A stretch of 64,000 nt of DNA from JAGXRK01 sp963804005. GTDB taxonomy: Bacteria > Bacteroidota > Ignavibacteria > Ignavibacteriales > Ignavibacteriaceae. Numbering within the stretch: position 1 is the first letter of the stretch; the number at the start of each line of letters is the position of its first letter. The stretch is from NCBI GenBank assembly GCA_963804005.1, contig CAWDOP010000011.1, positions 62,001-126,000 of the forward strand. Reading direction: 5' to 3'. Below, in pieces: positions 54,930 to 62,826 of this stretch. Made by a program: the position numbers and the translations under genes. The notes under the pieces were generated by a model. The model ran no database searches and had not been told where the DNA came from. It saw only the letters and a list, made by a program, of their open reading frames with translations.

Positions 54930-55415
54930 ATGCCTTTAGCACAAAACAAAGCAATTACTTTCAATTATACTTTGAAAGATGATGAAGGAAATATTCTGGA
55001 TACGACAAAAGGATCCTCTCCATTTTCATTTTTAAGCGGTAATGGTCAAATACTTCCTAAACTTGAGGATGCTCTAAACGGTATGCTGCTGGGATCGAAA
55101 AAGATTGTTAAAATTGAGGCTGCCGATGCTTATGGAGAATATAATGAAGAGGCTGTTCAGAAAGTAGAACGAACTAACTTTCCCAAGGATGCTGAACTAA
55201 AGCCGGGAATGCAATTTGTAACAAACTCACCAGATGGTCATCAAATGCCGTTCATAATTTCCGAGATTAAAGAGGACAACATTAAAATTGACTTTAACCA
55301 TCCCCTTGCCGGAAAGAATTTAGAGTTTGATGTAGAACTTTTAGATGTAAGAGATGCAACCGCTGAAGAAATCGCCCATGGTCACATTCACGGACAAGGC
55401 GGGCACCACCATTGA
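54930..55415 (+). CDS. slyD: FKBP-type peptidyl-prolyl isomerase, SlyD family
   Basis: The FKBP domain is split by an IF (insert-in-flap) domain, as in SlyD: FNYTLKDDEGNILDTT, then GNGQILPKLEDALNGMLLGSKK, the insert AADAYGEYNEEAVQKVERTNFP and a return segment. The short C-terminal tail HGHIHGQGGHHH is histidine-rich and can bind nickel, as in SlyD of many bacteria. The 161-residue length is normal. It assists folding and nickel delivery to metalloenzymes. GGAAAG precedes the ATG. Confidence 0.92.
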   Translation: MPLAQNKAITFNYTLKDDEGNILDTTKGSSPFSFLSGNGQILPKLEDALNGMLLGSKKIVKIEAADAYGEYNEEAVQKVERTNFPKDAELKPGMQFVTNSPDGHQMPFIISEIKEDNIKIDFNHPLAGKNLEFDVELLDVRDATAEEIAHGHIHGQGGHHH

Positions 55416-55540
55416 TTATTTTAAAGTAAACACGGTATATCATTCAAAAAACGGCCATTCAATTTTTAGAAAACCTTGTTTATATGACACAAACATTATA
55501 ATTTTGAACATATATCTATTAACTAACATAAGGAGCTAAA

Positions 55541-55900
55541 ATGAAAAAATTATTTGTTCTAATGTTTGCAATTCTCTTTTTAGGATGCGCTGCACTTGTA
55601 TCTGCTCAAAGTGTTCAGAGCGGTAGCTGGGCAGTTACCCCAGCTACACCGGGTTTTACTTTAGATAAAAACAACGGTGAAAGAACAATGACGGTTGATA
55701 TTGATTTCGACAATCCGTTTGAGACAAAACCAAACGTTTTTCTTTCCATTACCCAGATTGATTCCGATAAAGGTTTCAATATCAGATACAAAGTTGAAGC
55801 AATGTCAATTTCCAGAGATGGATTTACATTAAAAATCCGTACCTGGGCTGATTCAAAAGTATATAGCATTAGCGGTTTCTGGCTTGCGCATACTGAATAA
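55541..55900 (+). CDS. Secreted H-type lectin-domain protein
   Basis: A signal peptide (to ALVSAQS) is followed by a single ~90-residue domain with the H-type lectin pattern: VDIDFDNPFETKPNVFLSITQ, then INIRYKVEAMSISRDGFTLKIRTWADSKVYSISGFWLA. The family, named from Helix pomatia agglutinin and discoidin, binds N-acetylgalactosamine or related sugars, forming trimers. AGGAGC lies before the ATG and a strong terminator follows. H-type lectins are uncommon in bacteria, so the sugar it recognises is open. Its size shows it is one free domain. Confidence 0.78.
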   Translation: MKKLFVLMFAILFLGCAALVSAQSVQSGSWAVTPATPGFTLDKNNGERTMTVDIDFDNPFETKPNVFLSITQIDSDKGFNIRYKVEAMSISRDGFTLKIRTWADSKVYSISGFWLAHTE

Positions 55901-55923
55901 AAAGAGTTAGCTACTTAACAACG

Positions 55924-55955
55924 AAAGCCGTCTCTGAATAAGTGACGGCTTTTTG
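55924..55955 (+). terminator. Rho-independent terminator after the H-type lectin gene
   Basis: Stem AAAGCCGTC (55924-55932) with GACGGCTTT (55944-55952), 11-nt loop, followed by T's to 55954. It sits between the lectin gene and the convergent L,D-transpeptidase gene. Confidence 0.88.
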
Positions 55956-55979
55956 TTTGATAAGCAGCAGATCCTTCAA

Positions 55980-57804
55980 TTATTTCTTTTCAGAAAACAA
56001 GTATTCCTTCAGGATTTTGTCTTTTCTGTAAACATCGTCTCTGAAATTTACATCACCATTTTCATCAACCCATGCAGTATAATAATCAATAATTAGCGGA
56101 ATTTTTTTTGTGAGATTTATATCGGTTGTTTCTCCCAGGCTCGCATATTTTCTTAGCGATTCACGTTTTCGATAGTACTCTGAAACTTTCGATTTGTCTT
56201 CCACTCGTTGACCAATTTCAATTTTCAGATAATCAAGATTCCATTTGGGGTGATTCCGAAGAATATATGCTGCCAGTTGTAAAGGTTTTTCAACACGGAC
56301 ACAACCATGACTAACGGCTCTGTTTGATAAACCGAACGGAGTTCTTGACGGTGTATCGTGAAGATAAATGCCAAAAGGATTATTAAACATAAACTTAATT
56401 TTACCTAACGCATTTCCCGGTCCAGGATCTTGTACAACACGATATGGAATTGTATCGGCAGAAAATTTAGTTATATCGACTTCGCTTAAATTTATTTCAA
56501 CATCATCCACATACACCTTAAAGTTTTTGATGTGGAGATAATTCGAGTCCTTATTAACTTCCCTAAGAATTTCCTCGCGAATAATGCTTGCAGGAACATT
56601 CCAGGTCGGATTAAGAACCATATACGATATTCCCGTGTATAAAACAGGCGTTTCCCAATCATCCGGTTTGTGTTCTAACTTCTTTGTCTTTTTATAGTAT
56701 TTCAGTTGTTCGTCATAATTTGATGGGCGTTTTAATCCTGTACAAACCTTAATATCAAACAATTGTTTTTTATTTTCAATCGCATATAATTTAAAATCAG
56801 GAATGTTAACAAGAATGTATTTCGGAATGTCAGAATAATCTATCCACCTGAATCTTTCTAATGATATTTTAATCTTTTCAATATATTCCTGCGGAGTTGT
56901 ATTTAATTTATCAATCGTTGCTTTGCCTATTATACCATCATCATTTAAACCATTTAAACGTTGAAATTGTTTTAGCGGAGCAACAAGAACAGAGTCATAA
57001 ATGGTGCTAGTCTTTTATTGCAATCTTAGCTGTATCAAAAAATTCAAGAGTTATTAACTTATCATAAACTTTACTTATGGAGGAATGTTTATCTCCGGGT
57101 TCAATTTTCGTTTCCAGCGGCGGAATAATTTCCCATTTTAGAAGTTTTAATTTTTCAAATTGTTTTAAGGCACTATACAGTTTTAAATATTTTTCTCCTT
57201 TTGGCTGAACATCAACCAGGTATTGAATAATATCACTTTGACTTAATGGCTCAAGTAAATTTTTCTTTGTAGAATCAATAACAGGAAGACTGTAGCTGGT
57301 ATTAAATATTTCTTTCGGATTGACAACGCCATATCGCAAATGATTTGAATATTTTAATATAGCATCGGAGACAAGGATTTCAGTGTTTGCTAGTTGAAAA
57401 AATCTGTTCGGATTAACCATGCTGTCTGCTGTTGCAGCGAGAAACTGTTCGGCTATTAGTTTTGTGTGATATTGTTCCGGATTTAACCCGTGTTCTTCCG
57501 CTTTGTCAAAAATATTAAGGAGTGAATAAATAAAATTCTTTTGTTGAAAACTGCCTATAAAAACCGGTTGATAATTTCTGTTAGCATAAAAAGATTTTAG
57601 AGTATCGAAGTACTGAACTGAGGAATCTTTTAAAATGATAGAATAATTTTTTTTAGTAAAAATGTTTTTAAGGGTCTCTTGATATTCAGCGTAACTAAAA
57701 TTTAGTTTTTCATCTAAACTTTTTTCAACTTCGGGCGGCTTTTGATTACAGGCTGAAATTAGAAAGATCAGGACTATTATAAGCAACGCTGCGAACTTCT
57801 TCAA
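55980..57804 (-). pseudogene. L,D-transpeptidase (YcbB/LdtD-like lipoprotein), frame broken near 57013
   Basis: Two frames form one protein. The N-terminal frame (start TTG 57804, giving lipobox LISAC; an ATG at 57909 is the alternative) has a scaffold domain with QPVFIGSFQQKNF and NTEILVSDAILKYSNHLRYGVVNP, ending in a TAG after AKIAIKD. The C-terminal frame has a peptidoglycan-binding domain (LKQFQRLNGLNDDGIIGKATI), then YkuD with the catalytic cysteine in SRAVSHGCVRVEK. Deleting one A from the run AAAA (T's at 57013-57016) joins them as KIAIKTSTIYDSVLVAPL. The enzyme would make 3-3 cross-links in peptidoglycan. A homopolymer error is likely. Confidence 0.88.
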
Positions 57805-58200
57805 AATAATTTTCCATATGAATTGTTTATTGAATTTAATAATTGCCTGCAAATATATGAAATAATACATTTCTTCGGATAGAATTGATAATTGTAATGC
57901 ATATATCAAAAAGTGGTAGGTAGATTAAGGCAAGTTTAATTATAAGAAATTATCGGGCAAATAACAGGCGGGAAATATTAGGAAATCGCATCCTTTGTGC
58001 ACCCAGGCGGGCTCGAACCGTCCCGACAAGTCGGGATGATTAAGAGTCTGTTTCACGACCCTGGAAGTAGTTGTTGACCTTGTAAATGAGAGTGCAAAAT
58101 TAAAGTAATTAAGAAACCGTGATATGTCCATTGTTATGAATTCTATTATATGAAAGAGCATCAGACTTTTCAATTTATTATCAAACATGGAATCTTTATT
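57805..58200. other. Intergenic region with a tRNA-like 3' remnant
   Basis: No gene is supported. At about 57990-58060 the minus strand resembles a tRNA-Lys(CUU) 3' half: GACTCTTAAT for the anticodon loop, then GGTTCGAGCCCGCC and TGGGTGCAC for the T-arm and acceptor. The anticodon stem does not pair, the 5' half is missing and no CCA follows. Its T-arm-proximal part is occupied by a perfect palindrome TCCCGAC-AA-GTCGGGA (58021-58036). It may be an integration scar or repeat inserted in a tRNA remnant. Confidence 0.35.
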
Positions 58201-58668
58201 TTATTCTACCAAGATTTCAATAGTCAATTCTTCTTTATTGAAAATGAATTGGGCCTTTTCCCAGCTTGGCGGACCAAACCAAGCGCTGACATTATTAGAG
58301 TAGCCGTATTCTTCCAAGGGAATGCCCAAAAAATTCAAATCTAATTTTCCATTACTGTTCTCATCATGAAAGACTCGAATTGCGTATTCACCATAGTACA
58401 ATGAATCTAATCTTACCTGAACAGTACGGTTTATTATTGGTAGAATTTTCCCAATAAAAACAGAATCCTCGCTCTCATAAACTTCTCTTGAGTTATCTAA
58501 TGCAAACCAGCATTCGCCGTTGTCATTATCAAAACCAGTGATCTTAATGTTAAGAGTTCCTCTTTCAATAATTTTAGAGTTTTTAACCTGTGAAAAAATG
58601 GTGGGAACTTGAAGAAATAATATTGTAGTTACTATTAATATTTTTGTTGGATTGAAAAGAATATTCAA
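58201..58668 (-). CDS. DUF2141 secreted protein, carotenoid-cluster associated
   Basis: Signal peptide (to about residue 27, TIFSQ), then a small beta-sandwich domain with LNIKITGFDNDNGECWFAL, YGEYAIRVFHDENSNGKLD (DUF2141 core: G-x-Y-A-I-x-V-x-H-D-x-N-x-N-x-K-x-D) and GYSNNVSAWFGPPSWEKAQFIF. Its ATG overlaps the crtU-like stop by four bases, so it is part of the carotenoid operon. DUF2141 genes frequently accompany carotenoid clusters in Bacteroidota; the role is unknown. Confidence 0.85.
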   Translation of the reverse strand: MNILFNPTKILIVTTILFLQVPTIFSQVKNSKIIERGTLNIKITGFDNDNGECWFALDNSREVYESEDSVFIGKILPIINRTVQVRLDSLYYGEYAIRVFHDENSNGKLDLNFLGIPLEEYGYSNNVSAWFGPPSWEKAQFIFNKEELTIEILVE

Positions 58669-60188
58669 GCAAAGATTCCTTTTAACGGCACAGAAAATAT
58701 TGGCTCCTGTTTTAAACCTTCTGATGAAAGAATATTATTTGTACAATAAAGAGCCGAAGTTGTTGCAGCCTCCATCAGCATTGCGGGGCAATCCAGTTTT
58801 ACCCAATCTCCGGCAAGATATAAGTTTTCTACTTGTGTTTTAAACCGAGGACGATTTTCAGATAGATTGGTGTGAAATGCCGTAAAGTCATCTTTGATCT
58901 GTAAATACTCATAACGGATTTGAAAGTTCTTTATTTCTGGGAAATATTCTTCAAATTCTTTTAAGAATTGATCTCGAACATCGGTTTCTGCGAAATCATC
59001 CGGTAGAGCATAAGAGTGAAGCTCGAAAATTCCACCGCCGTTTTTTGCTACCCACTCGCTGCTTGTTTTTTCCATGCGGTGATAAACAGTAACTGAATCC
59101 AATATCTTTAAGGCATCAGTAAATATGAAAAAGGGTACATCCTTCCTGATATCTTTATCTATCCAGATTCGTAAAACTGCATATCGCTGCGATTGTTTCT
59201 GTCGGCTGATCTGATTATAAAATTCAGGATGGTTTGATTTTATAAATTCAGAATTACTGACAATCTTTTTTGTTCCTTTTATATCAGATGCAATTATTAA
59301 ATAATCAAACTCTTCATTGTTCACGAGAAATTTGGTATTTCTTTTTTCGATTGAATTAACAGGACTATTTAGTTTTAATTTTGCATTATATTTCTTTAGA
59401 TATTTTTCGGCGGGATTCCACAAAGTATTTTCAAAATCATCATTTAGCACATCGTAAATGAGACCATGATTATTACTTAAAAAATAAAAGTGAAAACTTT
59501 TAATAAGCTCTGCCATTGAGATGTACTGCGGCTCAGCAAAAAATGCCCGGGAAAATGTTGTGAACATTAATTTCATTTGCTTGGGCAGTTTAACATCAGC
59601 AGCAAATTCTTTAAATGAGATGTGATCAAACTTTTTATATGTCGTTTCTTTATTGTAATTAAGCAGGGATATAAGTCGACTAAACTTTGGATTCTTAATA
59701 ATATCGATAAATGAATAAATACCGGCTTTCTTCATTGAAAGAATATTTTCGACTGGTGTTGTTTTAATTTCTTTAAAGCTGTAGTTCCCCAAGTCCTTTG
59801 TCATTATTAAGTAGTCATCAATAGGGATTAGATATTTATGTGCATCAATTTTTTTTAACAGATTACGAAGGTTATAATATTGCCTGAAGAAAGCATGGAA
59901 ACCGTGTTCAACATTTGTTTGATAGCCATCTTTAAAATTAACAGACCACGAACCAACTTTACCCCCAAGAAATGAATCTCTTTCAAATATTGTTACATCA
60001 AAATTTCTTTCTGCTAAATATATCGCAGCAGAAACTCCGGCTAATCCACCACCAACAACAGCAACTTTTTTTGAAGTAGTAAGTGCAAATGGCAGTTCGG
60101 TATCGATTTTGTTTATTTGTTGTTTATAATCACCTAATCGCTTTTTAATAAATTTTGAAATAACTGATGAACTCATTTTTGCTTTCAA
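58665..60188 (-). CDS. crtU: Carotene ring desaturase/methyltransferase-like oxidoreductase (CrtU/CruE type)
   Basis: FAD-binding motif GGGLAGVSAAIYLAERNFDVTIFE at residues ~45-70. The motif EHGFHAFFRQYYNLR is the strongest evidence: CrtU and CruE, the enzymes that convert beta-ionone rings of carotenes to aromatic rings, carry EHGFHGFFxQYYNL. The C-terminus has LYLAGDWVKLDCPAMLMEAATTSA, as in the Zds/CrtU group. Length 507 fits. Together with CrtI, CrtB, a lycopene cyclase and a Rieske oxygenase, an aryl carotenoid (isorenieratene-like) or an oxidised derivative is likely. Related phytoene/zeta-carotene desaturases cannot be wholly excluded. Confidence 0.75.
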   Translation of the reverse strand: MKAKMSSSVISKFIKKRLGDYKQQINKIDTELPFALTTSKKVAVVGGGLAGVSAAIYLAERNFDVTIFERDSFLGGKVGSWSVNFKDGYQTNVEHGFHAFFRQYYNLRNLLKKIDAHKYLIPIDDYLIMTKDLGNYSFKEIKTTPVENILSMKKAGIYSFIDIIKNPKFSRLISLLNYNKETTYKKFDHISFKEFAADVKLPKQMKLMFTTFSRAFFAEPQYISMAELIKSFHFYFLSNNHGLIYDVLNDDFENTLWNPAEKYLKKYNAKLKLNSPVNSIEKRNTKFLVNNEEFDYLIIASDIKGTKKIVSNSEFIKSNHPEFYNQISRQKQSQRYAVLRIWIDKDIRKDVPFFIFTDALKILDSVTVYHRMEKTSSEWVAKNGGGIFELHSYALPDDFAETDVRDQFLKEFEEYFPEIKNFQIRYEYLQIKDDFTAFHTNLSENRPRFKTQVENLYLAGDWVKLDCPAMLMEAATTSALYCTNNILSSEGLKQEPIFSVPLKGIFA

Positions 60189-60265
60189 TTAAATAGGTTT
60201 TCGCCAGCTTGACATTTTGTAAATCTCAGAATCAGAGAATCCAGATTTCATTAATTTCTCCAATT

Positions 60266-61252
60266 TTAATCTATCTCCTGCAATTTTTTTCTCCAGAATT
60301 TTCGAAAAGCAAGAGAAACCTCATCACCTTTTACACTTACTTCATGATATTTGTCTTTTGTCTTTTTTAATATTTCGAGATTGGAAGAAAGAAAATCAAT
60401 ATCTTCAGCAACAATCTTTGCAGATTTTTTTGCCATAAAATATTTTGCAAACATTGGGAATTTGGGAAAGATGTTTTTCCACAAAGTAATCTGCTTCATT
60501 TCAACATGCTGGTCATCAACCTGCATTATGTGCTCAAGTATTAGTAAAATTCTTTCTTTAAAACGAATTTCTAATCGTGAGATATTTGGATAGTAAAAAC
60601 GAATACGTGTACCAATATTTTCTTCCTCACCGAAATAAACTTTTTCTGCTTTAGTTCCAACATTTGCTCTTCTGTAAAATCCCTCTATGCCGTCATCCAA
60701 GACTTTTAAATTAAAATCTGCAGGGGATTCCTTTATCTGGCCCATAAATGATTTAATTGAATTCCTATGAACATAGGCAATATGGTAGGGATCGATTAAA
60801 CTCTCTGCAGTGGATTCTAAATCAGCCTTGAATGTATATGCTTTGTATGTAAAAGGCCATTCGTTCATTTCAGGAATATCGGTTGGATTTATTTGTACGG
60901 ATTTTTCTTCATCGCCGAGAAAGACCCAAACCCATTTATTAAAATCTTTAACAGGATAACTCTTTATTTTCGCTGTCGGTGGAATTTTATCACCGGGTAG
61001 CTGTGAAGGAATGTTGACACAACTTCCGTTTTTATCATACTCCCAACCATGATAACCACAAACAATTGTGTTAGTATTTAAATAACCTAAAGATAAATTT
61101 ACATTCCTGTGACAGCATCTATCTTCAAGTGCAGCGATATCACCATCTTGATTCCTAAAAAGAATTATATCTTCGCCTAAAATTCTTTTCTTTATAATTA
61201 TATTTTTTAATTCATCCGAAGGACAAATTAAGTACCATTTATTTTTTAACAT
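60266..61252 (-). CDS. Rieske non-heme iron oxygenase, alpha-subunit type
   Basis: The Rieske [2Fe-2S] ligands are Cys46 and His48 (CCHRN) and Cys65 and His68 (CGYHGW). The mononuclear iron site is Asp154-Pro-Tyr-His157-x4-His162. The 328-residue length fits single-component oxygenases such as the PaO family rather than naphthalene dioxygenases. It is embedded in the carotenoid operon between the lycopene cyclase gene and the crtU-like gene, so it may hydroxylate, desaturate or carboxylate the ring end group. A cyanobacterial parallel is CruE plus the Rieske-type CruH in synechoxanthin synthesis, as I recall it. Reductase partner not seen. Confidence 0.85.
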   Translation of the reverse strand: MLKNKWYLICPSDELKNIIIKKRILGEDIILFRNQDGDIAALEDRCCHRNVNLSLGYLNTNTIVCGYHGWEYDKNGSCVNIPSQLPGDKIPPTAKIKSYPVKDFNKWVWVFLGDEEKSVQINPTDIPEMNEWPFTYKAYTFKADLESTAESLIDPYHIAYVHRNSIKSFMGQIKESPADFNLKVLDDGIEGFYRRANVGTKAEKVYFGEEENIGTRIRFYYPNISRLEIRFKERILLILEHIMQVDDQHVEMKQITLWKNIFPKFPMFAKYFMAKKSAKIVAEDIDFLSSNLEILKKTKDKYHEVSVKGDEVSLAFRKFWRKKLQEID

Positions 61253-61284
61253 TTTTTTAAATTTTACTTTGAGTACTGAAACAA

Positions 61285-61974
61285 TTATTTATTTACTGAC
61301 TCTTCCTTTTTATTAATGATTTTTTGGTAAATAGATGTGTTCATAAAAATCAAAGCTGTTCCGTAAACAAAATCTTCGATTGGGATTGTAAATATTCTAA
61401 AATCCAATTGATATTCAACTCCATAAGTTACAACAGGTCTCCAGGTTAAGTATCCATTAAAAATTAATGTAAACAGAAGCACAATAAGCAAGTAAAGGTA
61501 AAATCTCTTTTGTAAAATAAGATTCGTGTTCAATAGTTGATCCAACAAAACTGCTAATCCTAAAAAAGATATTGCTAAACCTGTATAATGCTTACCCGAA
61601 ATAAAAAACCAAATACCAATTGGGATTAATAAATAAAGATAACGGCAGATTTTATCAATCCACATTAATTCTTTCTTCTCAGCTCGTCTAACAATCATTT
61701 CCCATGTAAAAAGGCAGGCAAAGGGAACTGAGATAAAAAATAAAATCTCCTCGATAGGAAGATTAAAAAATGTTATCCCAAGCACATACTTCGCATTAAA
61801 ATGCCAATGTGAGCCAGCTACAATTGAATCCCAAGTAAGAAAAAATATTGCCGGGATTAGTATCGGCACTATTGTGTATTTCCATTTATTTATAAAATAA
61901 AAAGGTCTCATTGCTCCAAAGAGCAAGGGACCCGCAAAAACAATTATATTAAAAATTAAGTATTCAGATTTCAA
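61285..61974 (-). CDS. Lycopene cyclase domain protein (CrtYc/CrtYd-type fused)
   Basis: About six or seven hydrophobic segments in 229 residues. Two repeated motifs, NLPIEEILFF (residues ~70-80) and IPIEDFVYG (near residue 198), are the acidic motifs of the heterodimeric CrtYc/CrtYd lycopene cyclases; here both halves are in one protein, as in the Bacteroidota and archaeal lycopene cyclases. It would form beta or epsilon rings from lycopene in the membrane. It is directly adjacent to the crtB stop. Confidence 0.85.
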   Translation of the reverse strand: MKSEYLIFNIIVFAGPLLFGAMRPFYFINKWKYTIVPILIPAIFFLTWDSIVAGSHWHFNAKYVLGITFFNLPIEEILFFISVPFACLFTWEMIVRRAEKKELMWIDKICRYLYLLIPIGIWFFISGKHYTGLAISFLGLAVLLDQLLNTNLILQKRFYLYLLIVLLFTLIFNGYLTWRPVVTYGVEYQLDFRIFTIPIEDFVYGTALIFMNTSIYQKIINKKEESVNK

Positions 61975-62826
61975 TTAAGTCGTTTTCAAAAGTTTAACTT
62001 CAAAATAGGATTTAAATAAAAGATAGAACTTGTAAAAATTTGATATCCTAACTCTGGCAGCAAGTAATTCGTCTACATCAAGTTTTTTGATTTTTCTGAA
62101 CAACATATAATAGTATAGGTATGCAGAATAAACACCAAGCTTTACTTTTATAGGAAGTTTTTTTATTCCTTTAAGTGCGTCACTGAATTCCAAATCGATA
62201 CTATCCTCAAGCTTCTTCTTGTTGTGATTATTAATTAATTCACGTTCGTGTATTCCAGGGAGGTAAATTCTGCCTCTTTCATTAATATCTTCCTTAATGT
62301 CTCTTAAGAAATTTACTTTTTGAAAAGCTGCCCCAAGCATTCGGGCTGAGTGTTCCAGTTCCTTGTACTTTTCATCACTTCCGTTAACAAAAACTTTAAG
62401 GCACATTAAACCTACTACTTCAGCAGAACCATAGATGTAATGATCATATTTATTATCGTTATATGAAGAACTGTACAAATCCATCTCCATACTATTTAAA
62501 AAAGATTTTATCAATTCAGGGTAGATTTTGTATTTGTTTACTGTTTCCTGGAATGCCTGTAAAACTGGATTTGTAGAAATTCCTTTATCAATCGCATCCC
62601 ATGTATCTTCTTCAAATTTTCTTAACAATTCCTTTTTATCAAAATCATGAAAAGTATCAACAATTTCATCGGCAATTCGAACATAACTATAAATTGCAAA
62701 GATAGGATCTCTGTATTCAGGTGCAAATGCTTTTATGCCCCAGCTAAATGATGTACTGTAAGAAACTGTAATCCGTTTACTTATTTTATAGCTTGTATCT
62801 TTATATAGTTGAAAACTCATTTTCAA
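61975..62826 (-). CDS. crtB: Phytoene synthase
   Basis: Isoprenoid-synthase fold with the two aspartate-rich motifs: ADEIVDTFHD (residues 52-61) and NFLRDIKEDINERGRIYLP (about 172-190). SFSWGIKAFAPEYRD near the N-terminus, YSYVRIADE and the VGLMCLKVF motif complete the family. It condenses two geranylgeranyl diphosphates to phytoene. The 283-residue length is normal. The ATG overlaps the crtI stop by 26 bases, so translation is coupled. Confidence 0.95.
   Translation of the reverse strand: MKMSFQLYKDTSYKISKRITVSYSTSFSWGIKAFAPEYRDPIFAIYSYVRIADEIVDTFHDFDKKELLRKFEEDTWDAIDKGISTNPVLQAFQETVNKYKIYPELIKSFLNSMEMDLYSSSYNDNKYDHYIYGSAEVVGLMCLKVFVNGSDEKYKELEHSARMLGAAFQKVNFLRDIKEDINERGRIYLPGIHERELINNHNKKKLEDSIDLEFSDALKGIKKLPIKVKLGVYSAYLYYYMLFRKIKKLDVDELLAARVRISNFYKFYLLFKSYFEVKLLKTT

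Noticed and set aside
57990..58060. A functional tRNA-Lys gene
   Set aside because: Anticodon stem does not pair, the 5' half and CCA are missing; reported only as a remnant.
57940..58188. Minus-strand ORF of 82 codons
   Set aside because: Its middle translates the tRNA-like fragment and palindrome; spurious ORFs over tRNAs look like this, and there is no ribosome site.
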